64,000 nucleotides of DNA from Neoroseomonas eburnea (GTDB lineage: Bacteria > Pseudomonadota > Alphaproteobacteria > Acetobacterales > Acetobacteraceae), in assembly GCF_018129005.1 (NCBI RefSeq), contig NZ_JAAEDL010000003.1, forward strand, positions 1-64,000, given 5' to 3'. The first letter of the stretch is position 1. Every line of letters starts with the position of its first letter. Shown one piece after another: positions 54,988-61,809 of this stretch. The position numbers and the translations under genes are program-made. A model generated the notes under the pieces. That model was not told where the DNA came from and did no database searches. It was given only the letters and a program-made list of their open reading frames with translations.

Positions 54988-55341
54988 CTATTCGGGCAGC
55001 GTCGCCGCGACACGCTTCGGTGCCGTCATCCGCCAGGACCGGCGCACCAGCGCGGCGACGTCCTCCCAGTCCACCCGGCCGGTCAGCCGCAGCCCGATCC
55101 AGCCCTTGTGGCCGACATAGGGCGGGCGGAAGAAGCGGTCGGGGTTGGCTTCCACCAGCATCTCCTGCACGCCGCGCGGCGCCTTGCACCAGAGGGCGGC
55201 GGCACCGTCCTCCATCGGGTTCCACATGCAGAAGATGCGGCCGCGGATGCGCCAGGTGGGGACCGTCCAGGTCTCCTGCTCCGCGGCCTCGGGCAGCGCG
55301 AGACAGATCGCGCGCAGGCGGGCCAGCGCGCGGGCGCTCAC
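54988..55341 (-). CDS. MmcQ/YjbR family protein
   Basis: A 117-residue protein starting at GTG (MSARALARLRAICLALPEAA). The family pattern EQETWTVPTWRIRGRIFCMW, then PDRFFRPPYVGHKGWIGLRL and EDVAALVRRSWRMTAPKR, is complete. The fold resembles a DNA-binding CyaY-like domain, but no role is proven. The GTG start overlaps the stop of the HAD gene. Convergent with the MocR gene, with 56 bases between. Confidence 0.92.
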   Translation of the reverse strand: MSARALARLRAICLALPEAAEQETWTVPTWRIRGRIFCMWNPMEDGAAALWCKAPRGVQEMLVEANPDRFFRPPYVGHKGWIGLRLTGRVDWEDVAALVRRSWRMTAPKRVAATLPE

Positions 55342-56198
55342 CAGCGCAGCGCGCGCACCGCGGCGATCGGGCGCACGCCCTCCTCATGCGCGACGGCGGC
55401 GAGGCGGTCGGGATCGGGATTCTCGCCATGCGCATCCGCGGCGAGGCCGGTCAGCGCCCAGAGCGCGTCGAGCCCCGCCGCCTGCGCGCCCGCGAGATCG
55501 GTATGCGGCGTGTCGCCGATCGCCAGCACGCGATGTCGCGCCGGCTGGCCGAGCAGGTCGAGCACCGGCTCGTAGATGGCGGGGTCGGGCTTGCCGATCT
55601 CCATCACCGCGCCGCCGAGTTCGAGATAGATGTCGGCCAGCGCGCCGGCGCAGATCAGCTTGTCGCCGCCGACCATCACCGCGCGGTCGGGATTGACGCA
55701 GAGCATCGGCAGTCCGGCCGCGGCGCAGGCTTCCAGTGCCGGGCGATAGGGATCGGGGGAATGCGGCCCGCGCGCCGGATCCGGCCCGGTGTTGAGCAGG
55801 AAATCGGCGTCCTTCGGGTCGTCCACGATCTCTGCCGCGCCGTCCTCGACGACGGAGAGGTCGCGCTCCGGCCCGATATGCACGCAGCGCGGCCCGAGCT
55901 TGGCGAACCAGGGATCGGTGCGGTGCTTGAGGTGCATCCAGGATGCCTCGCCCGAGGACATGATGCCGTCATAGAGCGCGCGATCGAGGCCCATGCGGTC
56001 CAGCATGCCCTGGATGAACCAGGCCCGGCGCGGCGCATTGGTGAGGAACACCACCGCCTTGCCGCGCGCCTTCAGCTCCGCGAGCGCCCCCGGCACGCCC
56101 GGATAGGGCTTCCTGCCGTCATGCACCACGCCCCAGAGATCGAGCACGAAACCGTCATAGCGATCGGCGACCGGGGCGATGCCGTCGAGAATTTCCAT
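55338..56198 (-). CDS. HAD-superfamily hydrolase, TIGR01459 type (subfamily IIA)
   Basis: A 286-residue phosphatase-like protein. Motif I is GFVLDLWGVVHDGRKPYPG, motif II AVVFLTNAPRRAW, motif III GKPDPAIYEPVLDLL and motif IV VLAIGDTPHTDLAGAQAAG. It resembles NagD-like HAD enzymes; the substrate is unknown. The ATG overlaps the pyrD stop (TGATG); a GTG three bases upstream is also possible. The last stop overlaps yjbR. Confidence 0.93.
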   Translation of the reverse strand: MEILDGIAPVADRYDGFVLDLWGVVHDGRKPYPGVPGALAELKARGKAVVFLTNAPRRAWFIQGMLDRMGLDRALYDGIMSSGEASWMHLKHRTDPWFAKLGPRCVHIGPERDLSVVEDGAAEIVDDPKDADFLLNTGPDPARGPHSPDPYRPALEACAAAGLPMLCVNPDRAVMVGGDKLICAGALADIYLELGGAVMEIGKPDPAIYEPVLDLLGQPARHRVLAIGDTPHTDLAGAQAAGLDALWALTGLAADAHGENPDPDRLAAVAHEEGVRPIAAVRALRW

Positions 56199-57256
56199 CA
56201 CGCATCCTTGCCGACGGCGTCGGCGACATGGGTGAAGCCGTCGCGCTTCAGCAGCGCGGCGAGGCCGTCGGCGAGGCGCCGCGGCAGCACGGGGCCGGCA
56301 TAGGCGAAGCCCGTGTAGGTCTGCACCAGCGAGGCGCCGGCGCGGATCTTCGCATAGGCCCCTTCCGGCGTCGCGATGCCGCCGACGCCGATCAGCGCGA
56401 GCCGCCCGCGCGCGAGGCGGAACACCTTGCGCAGCACCTCCGTGGAGGGCGCGAACAGCGGCGCACCGGACAGCCCGCCCGCTTCCTTCGCGAAGGGCGA
56501 ACGCAGCGTCGCCGGCCGGGCGATGGTGGTGTTGGAGACGATCAGCCCCGCCACGCCGCGCGCGGCGCAGGCTTCGACGATGGGGCCCAGCGCGTCCTCG
56601 GCAAGGTCAGGCGCGATCTTCACCAGCAGCGGCGGCTGCTCCGCAAGGCCCGCGCGCTTCGCGGCGATGGCATCGAGGATGGCGGCGAGCCGTTCCTCCC
56701 CCTGCAGGTCGCGCAGGCCAGGCGTGTTCGGCGACGACACGTTCATCGTCACATAGTCGGCATACGGCGCAACGGCAGCGTAGAGCGCGGGGTAGTCGCG
56801 CTCGGGATCGGCGCCTTCCTTGTTGATGCCGACATTGGCGCCGAACACCGCCGGCAGCGGCCGCGGCAGGGACCGCAGCCGCGCGGTGTAGCCGTCGAGC
56901 CCGCCATTGTTGAAGCCCATGCGGTTGATCACGGCCGCGTCTTCCGTCAGGCGGAACAGCCGCGGGCGCGGATTGCCGGGCTGCGGGCGCGGCGTGACGG
57001 TGCCGGCCTCGACGAAGCCGAAGCCGAGCCGCATCAGCGGCAGCACCGCCACCGCATCCTTGTCGAAGCCGGCGGCGAGGCCGATCGGGTTGCGGAAGCG
57101 CAGGCCGAAGGCCTCGGTCGCCAGCACGGGGTCGTCGGCGCCCGAATCGCGCCCGGCCAGGCCGGCGGCAAGCGCCTTCAGCGCGATCCCGTGCGCGGTC
57201 TCGGCATCGAGGCCGCGCATCAGCGGCATGAAGGCAGAAGCAAGGGCGGGGGTCAT
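56198..57256 (-). CDS. pyrD: Dihydroorotate dehydrogenase (quinone), class 2
   Basis: A 352-residue FMN enzyme of pyrimidine synthesis, attached to the inner membrane and passing electrons to quinone. Class 2 features are the N-terminal helices (MPLMRGLDAETAHGIALKA), NPIGLAAGFDKDAV, the catalytic Ser in NVSSPNTPGLRDLQG, and LIVSNTTIARP. FMN-phosphate contacts are GVGGIATPEGAY and VQTYTGFAYAGP. Start and length are normal. It is divergent from the DMT gene. Confidence 0.97.
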   Translation of the reverse strand: MTPALASAFMPLMRGLDAETAHGIALKALAAGLAGRDSGADDPVLATEAFGLRFRNPIGLAAGFDKDAVAVLPLMRLGFGFVEAGTVTPRPQPGNPRPRLFRLTEDAAVINRMGFNNGGLDGYTARLRSLPRPLPAVFGANVGINKEGADPERDYPALYAAVAPYADYVTMNVSSPNTPGLRDLQGEERLAAILDAIAAKRAGLAEQPPLLVKIAPDLAEDALGPIVEACAARGVAGLIVSNTTIARPATLRSPFAKEAGGLSGAPLFAPSTEVLRKVFRLARGRLALIGVGGIATPEGAYAKIRAGASLVQTYTGFAYAGPVLPRRLADGLAALLKRDGFTHVADAVGKDA

Positions 57257-57351
57257 GTCCGGCGTCTTGTGCCCCGGTCCGGCGCGGCGGGAAAGCCCGG
57301 TTGACGGGGTGGGGCAGCCCGGCGAGAAGCCCGCCGTCACACGGTGAAAGA

Positions 57352-58230
57352 ATGAGCGTGCGGGGGCCGGTCTTCCTGGTCGCGGCGATGGCGCTGTTCG
57401 CGCTGCTCGACGCCAATTCGAAGCTGCTGTCCGGGCGGTATCCGGCCGAGCAGGTGATCCTGGTGCGCTACGCCGCGCTGCTGCTGGCGTTGTTCGCCGC
57501 GCGCGCCGCGGTGCCAGGCGCCGGCGGAACCTTGAGGACGGGGCATCCCTTCCTGCATCTGGCCCGCGCATTGACGATGATCGGCTCCGCCTTCGGCTTC
57601 TTCCTGGCGCTGAAGCGGATCCCGCTCGCCGAGGGCTACCTCGTCTATTTCACCGCGCCCTTCATGACGCTGGGGCTCGCCGCGCTGGTGCTGCGGGAAC
57701 GCACGGGGCCGGCGGTGTGGGGGTGGTCGGTGCTCGGCTTCGCCGGGGTCGCGCTGGCGATGTGGCCGGGGCTGTCCGCCGAGGGACCATGGGGCGCCTA
57801 TCTCTGGGCGCTGTTCGGGACGGTCTGCTATGCGACGGTGCTGACCATCAACCGGCTGCTGCGGCACGAGACCGGCGCGGCAGTGCTGATCCTGTGGTCG
57901 TCCCTGCCCGGGTTGATCGTGATCGCGCCCTTCGCGGCGCTCACTTGGGTGCCGCCGACCGCCTTCGACCTGGCGGCGCTGGCAGCGAACGGGCTGTTCG
58001 CGGGGGGCGCGACGCTGTGCCTCGCCATCGCATTCCGGCACGATTCGGCGGCGCGGCTGGCGCCGCTCGAATTCAGCGCGCTGCTGTTCGCGGTGAGCTT
58101 CGACCTGGTGCTGTGGGGCGTCTGGCCGCGCGCATGGACGCTTGGCGGCGCTGTGATCGTCGTCTTCGCCTGCCTGATGAGCCAGCGGGCGGCAATGGCG
58201 CCTCAGGCAAAGCCTTCGGGGAAGGTGTGA
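57352..58230 (+). CDS. DMT-superfamily (EamA) transporter
   Basis: A 292-residue membrane protein with ten helices in two EamA repeats. Helix 1 begins VFLVAAMALFALLDANSKLL, and the first repeat ends PFMTLGLAALVLRERTGPAV, a family-typical stretch. The second repeat ends in ALLFAVSFDLVLWGVWPRAW. It probably exports a small metabolite, not identifiable from sequence. Its last 28 bases overlap the convergent DUF952 gene. Confidence 0.92.
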   Translation: MSVRGPVFLVAAMALFALLDANSKLLSGRYPAEQVILVRYAALLLALFAARAAVPGAGGTLRTGHPFLHLARALTMIGSAFGFFLALKRIPLAEGYLVYFTAPFMTLGLAALVLRERTGPAVWGWSVLGFAGVALAMWPGLSAEGPWGAYLWALFGTVCYATVLTINRLLRHETGAAVLILWSSLPGLIVIAPFAALTWVPPTAFDLAALAANGLFAGGATLCLAIAFRHDSAARLAPLEFSALLFAVSFDLVLWGVWPRAWTLGGAVIVVFACLMSQRAAMAPQAKPSGKV

Positions 58231-58559
58231 AGCCCCTCCGCATCGAGCGGCAGGGCAACCACGCGCGTCACGGCCGCGAGCGGCAGCGCCGCGTAGAGAT
58301 GCGGGAAAAGCCCGGGACGCTTGCCGCCCGCGGCCGGTTCCCACTTCAGCGCCACACCCAACGCGGCGGCGTCCACTTCCACCAGCAGCAGGTCGGGGAC
58401 GCCGGCCCGGTGCTTGGCCGCGCTGGCGCGCACCTGGCCGGCGGCCGAGAAATGCAGGAAGCCGTCCCGCGCATCGTCGGCGCTGCCGGCATAGGCGCCG
58501 GCGGCCTCGGCGGCGCGCCAGTCGGCTGTCCGCACCAGGGTGTAAATGAAGCGTTCCAT
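58203..58559 (-). CDS. DUF952 family protein
   Basis: A 118-residue protein starting MERFIYTLVRTADWRAAEAA. The family pattern is DGFLHFSAAGQVRASAAKH, LLLVEVDAAALG, LKWEPA and FPHLYAALPLAAV. No function is known; structurally it is a small ADP-ribosyl-like fold. Its 3' end overlaps the DMT gene by 28 bases tail to tail. Confidence 0.9.
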   Translation of the reverse strand: MERFIYTLVRTADWRAAEAAGAYAGSADDARDGFLHFSAAGQVRASAAKHRAGVPDLLLVEVDAAALGVALKWEPAAGGKRPGLFPHLYAALPLAAVTRVVALPLDAEGLHTFPEGFA

Positions 58560-58591
58560 GCCGCGCGCTGTAGCGCGGCGCGGCGCCGCCG

Positions 58592-59041
58592 TCAGGCGAG
58601 ATCCTCGGCCCGGTAGAAGCAGAGCCCTCCGATCTCGGCCACCGCCGGGCGGCCGAGCGCCCATACCGGCAGCCCCGCCGCATCGTGGAAATGCGTCGCG
58701 CCGCCGGTCGGGTCCCGCAGCGCGCCCGCCAGGGCGCGCGCCGCGACACGCCGGCAGATGGCGAGCGCCGCGTCGCCCGGCGGCACCTCCCGCAGCGCGG
58801 CGTGGCGCGGGTGGTTGCGGTTCCAGCACGGGAACTGGAACGGCGCGCGGCAGACCCCGGCGACCCCCCTTCCCCAATGCGCGGGTCCATAAGGCTCCGC
58901 CGTGCGCCGGACGCGGTTCATCACCAGCGCGGCCAGCGCCTCGATGGCGCGGACGGGGCGGTCCGCGGCCTCCCCCCACAGGGTCAAGGCGAGGATCTCG
59001 GCCGCGGCCTCGCGCGGGCCGATGTGCAGGGCGGCGCTCAT
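58592..59041 (-). CDS. Cell wall hydrolase (SleB/Hydrolase_2-type), probable prophage lysin
   Basis: A 149-residue protein starting MSAALHIGPREAAAEILALT. Core motifs are LTLWGEAADRPVRAIEALAA with the catalytic Glu, VMNRVRR, GVAGVCRAPFQFPCWNRNHP, and GATHFHDAAGLPVWALG. This is the hydrolase fold of spore-cortex enzyme SleB. In non-sporulating alphaproteobacteria such proteins are typically phage or GTA lysins. Its start overlaps the stop of a membrane coiled-coil gene (ATGA), which supports a lysis cassette. Confidence 0.88.
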   Translation of the reverse strand: MSAALHIGPREAAAEILALTLWGEAADRPVRAIEALAALVMNRVRRTAEPYGPAHWGRGVAGVCRAPFQFPCWNRNHPRHAALREVPPGDAALAICRRVAARALAGALRDPTGGATHFHDAAGLPVWALGRPAVAEIGGLCFYRAEDLA

Positions 59042-59373
59042 TCCCGTTCCTCCGCGCGGCGGGCAGCCTGGGCGGCGGCGATGCCGGCGCGGGAGACCTC
59101 CTCCAGCTTCTCCTCGATGCGGACCAGGTGGTCGGAGATGCGGCGGTCGAGGTCGCGGATCAGCGACAGCGGCACATAGGTGCGCGCCACCTCGACCTTG
59201 AACTGTGCGAGTTCGTCCCGCGTGCGGTTGAGCGCATCCGAATCGCGCTGGTCGCCGCGATCGATGCGGTCGTGCGTGTCCTTGCGCAGGCCGTGAATCA
59301 TCCAGAAGAGGGCCGCGACGATGGGCGCCTCGATGGCGGTGATCCACCACTGGGGTTCGATCTGGATCGGCAT
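59038..59373 (-). CDS. Small membrane coiled-coil protein, prophage lysis-region candidate
   Basis: A 111-residue protein starting MPIQIEPQWWITAIEAPIVA. One membrane helix (about residues 9-29, ending FWMIHGL) is followed by a charged coiled coil (DRRISDHLVRIEEKLEEVSR). There is no signal peptidase site. Position before the hydrolase, overlapping by four bases, is that of holins or holin-like proteins in phage lysis modules; sequence does not prove it. The N-terminal helix with a cytoplasmic or periplasmic coil also resembles spanin subunits. Confidence 0.72.
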   Translation of the reverse strand: MPIQIEPQWWITAIEAPIVAALFWMIHGLRKDTHDRIDRGDQRDSDALNRTRDELAQFKVEVARTYVPLSLIRDLDRRISDHLVRIEEKLEEVSRAGIAAAQAARRAEERE

Positions 59374-59460
59374 TCTCTCGTCTGCCTTCTGCTGGAGCCT
59401 TGAAGGGAAGCGAACGGCGGCCCACCCTTTGGGCACCGCCCCGGGAGTGACCGCGCCGCG

Positions 59461-59682
59461 ATGTGGAACGAGCCGTATCTCGAAACATGCTGCCGCTCGG
59501 CCCTGCACCGGCTGACGCTGGTGGGGCCGCACGGGCGCCCGCCGGGGCTCAAGGACGGACCGTGCCTGATGCGGCTGACGACGATGGGCCTGGCCCGGCC
59601 GCGCGAGGATGGGCGGTTCGAGATCACTGACGCCGGGCGCGCCAGGCACCGGAGCGAGATCCTGAAGCGGCAGGCGGCGTGA
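59461..59682 (+). CDS. Small winged-helix-like protein (hypothetical)
   Basis: A 73-residue protein on the strand opposite to the prophage genes: it starts MWNEPYLETCCRSALHRLTL and ends GRARHRSEILKRQAA. LMRLTTMGLARPREDGRFEI followed by TDAGRAR looks like a winged-helix recognition part with a wing. No family was recognised and no strong ribosome site sits at the normal distance. It is followed by hairpins and a family R repeat. Possibly a cargo gene or small regulator placed within the prophage block. Confidence 0.55.
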   Translation: MWNEPYLETCCRSALHRLTLVGPHGRPPGLKDGPCLMRLTTMGLARPREDGRFEITDAGRARHRSEILKRQAA

Positions 59683-59731
59683 GGCGCCGCGGAGAGGGGC
59701 CTTGCCCCCCTCCGCACCTCCCCCCACCAAA

Positions 59732-59896
59732 GGCCCAATACCAACGGCGCGAGTCATGGACTCGTGCCGACGCCGCGAGTGCGGCCCGCCGGCAGTCCGG
59801 CGAAGCCAAGCAAACCGGAGGTTTGCGCCCGGCGTCTGAGGGCAGGAAACGCCTCATGCCAGCGGTCGCGAACAGCGGCCGATGGTATGAGGGCCC
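59732..59896 (+). repeat. MITE-like repeat, family R, reference copy (165 bp, terminal inverted repeats)
   Basis: Begins GGCCCAATACC and ends GGTATGAGGGCC, which are imperfect terminal inverted repeats. Inside are the GGCGCGAG..CTCGTGCC hairpin, CCGGCGAAGCCAAGCAAACC, GGAGGTTTGCGCCCGGCG and TGCCAGCGGTCGCGAA. It has no coding capacity. Copies are at 50936-51076 and, diverged and inverted, at 7428-7582; the head hairpin alone occurs at 25923-25955. Confidence 0.8.
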
Positions 59897-60000
59897 TTGG
59901 AACCCTTGAGATTCATCGGAGTTTGCGGAGAGAGGCGGGGCACGCGCCCGACGCCGGGCGCGCCAGTGCCCCCCTCCAAGCCCCGATCAAGTCATGGTTT

Positions 60001-60064
60001 CCAAAGGCCTTTGGCGGGCCTGGCGGCACTGCCGCCAAGGTCCGGGGAGGGCGGCGCCCTCCCC
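60001..60064 (-). terminator. Hairpin module at the 3' end of the terminase gene
   Basis: On the minus strand: a 9-bp stem (60044-60064, arms GGGGAGGGC and GCCCTCCCC), a TGGCGGC/GCCGCCA stem, and the CCAAAGGCCTTTGG palindrome (60001-60014). It resembles the two-hairpin module at 24111-24165 and starts two bases after the terminase stop. Confidence 0.55.
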
Positions 60065-60065
60065 G

Positions 60066-61511
60066 TCACCCGCCGCGCCAGCTCGGCCTCGCCCGCGGCG
60101 GCACCCCGCGCACGAGCCGCACCGGCTCCGCGAGCAGGCACCCCGCCACCGCGTCCAGCGCGTCGTCGCGAGCGCCGGCTGCGCCAGGCCGCCATTCCGC
60201 CATCTCGCTCGCGAAGGGCGTACGGAACACGCTCTCATGGGCCGACAGGCGCCGTGCCGCGAGCGCGGGTTCGAGCGCCGCGAGGATGCGGTCTTCCTTG
60301 GCCCGCGTGCTCGCATGCTCGATGACGGTGCAGGCAACGCCGGCATTGGCGAGTGCCTGCCGCAGCAGCGCCGGCAGGAACTTGCCGAGCCCGTTGGTCT
60401 CCACCCGCACCGCCGGCAGCAGCAGCTCGCCGAGGATGGCTGCGACGGCGCGGCATTGCTGCGTTGCCGGGTCCTCGGCCGCGTCCGGGTCGTGCGTCAG
60501 ATAGGCCAGGCGGTGCAGGAAGTGGTGCCCTTCCCCGTCCGCGTAGGTGCAGGCGAGCACCGAGGCGTCGCCTGCGCCAGGCCTTCCATAGGCCGGGTCC
60601 CAGAAGGCGCTGCCGGAGACGAGCCGCCGCCCGAGCAGCATCAGCACGCCCCTGCCCTGCGCCTCCCGGTAGTCGGGCTCCGCCACGTAGCGGACCAGCG
60701 CCGCGGGATCGAGCCGCACGGCAGAGGCCGCGACCGGCTGCAGCATCATCTGCCGCTGGAACTGCAGCGGCCCGACGCGGTCGCGCAGCGCCGCGATCGC
60801 ATCCCGCGGGAAGCGTTCCGGCCAGGCGCTGGCGCCCGCCGCGTTCATCACCGGCACCACCAGCCGCCGGTAGCCCTTGAGAAACACGCCCTCCTCGCGC
60901 GGGTTGCGGTAGAGGCTGTCCTCGCAATGCGGCGTGCCGACGAACAGGATGGTGCCGCCGGGGGTCAGGATGAACTCGGTCTCGGCCAGGCGCTCGCGCA
61001 GCTCGGCGCGCTTGCCGGGCGTGTCGCAATTGCCGGCGACCTCGACATCGTCGCAGACGATGACCTCCGCACGGCTGCCGGTGACGTTGCCGCCGATGCC
61101 CTGCGCGAGCATGGAAGGATCGCGCAAGGCACCCTCCCGCGCCACGGTGAAGCGGTCGGACGCCCAGGACTCGGCGGTGTCGGGCAGCAGATGGCGACAG
61201 AGCGGATGGCGCTCGACGATGCGCCGCACGCTCGCCACCATCTTCACGGCAAGCGGCGCATCGGCGGCGATGACCAGGATGCGCGTCTCCGGCCGCCGCG
61301 CCAGCAGCCAGGCGCACCACAGCCCCACCAGGGTGGACTTGCCGCAGCCGCGGAAGGCCATCAGCAGCAGGCGGCGGTCGCCCGCCGCCTGGCGGGCTTC
61401 CAGCCAGCGGGCGATGCGGCGGTGGACGGCGGGCGTGTCGTGGCTGTGACGCCGGTTCCACACCCAGGCGAATTCGAGGAAACCAGGCTCAGCCACGGTC
61501 CTCTGCGGCAT
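60066..61511 (-). CDS. Phage terminase large subunit (T7-like gp19 type)
   Basis: A 481-residue packaging motor. The ATPase has Walker A FRGCGKST (residues 53-60) and Walker B EVIVCDDVEV (D154, D155), with the coupling motif ILFVGTPH. The nuclease domain starts near SAFWDPAYGRPGAGDASVLA and ends with the metal-site Asp in GARDDALDAVAG. Start ATG is nine bases after GAGGAGGAGG. It follows a small gene by a 23-base overlap, as gp19 follows gp18 in T7-like phages. No frameshift is visible. Confidence 0.93.
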   Translation of the reverse strand: MPQRTVAEPGFLEFAWVWNRRHSHDTPAVHRRIARWLEARQAAGDRRLLLMAFRGCGKSTLVGLWCAWLLARRPETRILVIAADAPLAVKMVASVRRIVERHPLCRHLLPDTAESWASDRFTVAREGALRDPSMLAQGIGGNVTGSRAEVIVCDDVEVAGNCDTPGKRAELRERLAETEFILTPGGTILFVGTPHCEDSLYRNPREEGVFLKGYRRLVVPVMNAAGASAWPERFPRDAIAALRDRVGPLQFQRQMMLQPVAASAVRLDPAALVRYVAEPDYREAQGRGVLMLLGRRLVSGSAFWDPAYGRPGAGDASVLACTYADGEGHHFLHRLAYLTHDPDAAEDPATQQCRAVAAILGELLLPAVRVETNGLGKFLPALLRQALANAGVACTVIEHASTRAKEDRILAALEPALAARRLSAHESVFRTPFASEMAEWRPGAAGARDDALDAVAGCLLAEPVRLVRGVPPRARPSWRGG

Positions 61512-61809
61512 CGGGGGATACCTCCTCCTCCTCGAACTGCGCGAGCGCCTCGCGCGCCTCGACCAGGATCGTGGTCGCCTCCTCGACCTCCGCGCCGTCC
61601 GCACCCATGGCGCGCGCCACCTTGATCAGGTGCTCGAGATGCGCGAGTGCCGCGCGGCAGGCCGCGTGGTGCGCCGCGAAGGCCTTGGTGTCGTCGTCCG
61701 TGCCCGGCTCGGGCCCGGCATCGAGGAAGCGGAGATAGCCTTCCGCGACGCGCTCCATGGCGATGCGCAGGTCGGTCTCCCGCATCGCCGGCACGCGGCG
61801 GTCCGTCAT
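61489..61809 (-). CDS. Small prophage protein, candidate terminase small subunit
   Basis: A 106-residue acidic helical protein starting MTDRRVPAMRETDLRIAMER. It has two or three predicted helices (FAAHHAACRAALAHLEHLIK and VEEATTILVEAREALAQFEE). No sequence motif proves its role, but its place between tailspike and terminase, with ATGA and a 23-base overlap to each neighbour, is that of T7 gp18, the small terminase subunit. A simple structural or regulatory role is also possible. Confidence 0.7.
   Translation of the reverse strand: MTDRRVPAMRETDLRIAMERVAEGYLRFLDAGPEPGTDDDTKAFAAHHAACRAALAHLEHLIKVARAMGADGAEVEEATTILVEAREALAQFEEEEVSPDAAEDRG

Noticed and set aside
58592..59041. Sporulation gene (SleB)
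   Set aside because: The organism type does not sporulate, and the context is terminase and tailspike, so a phage lysin is more likely.
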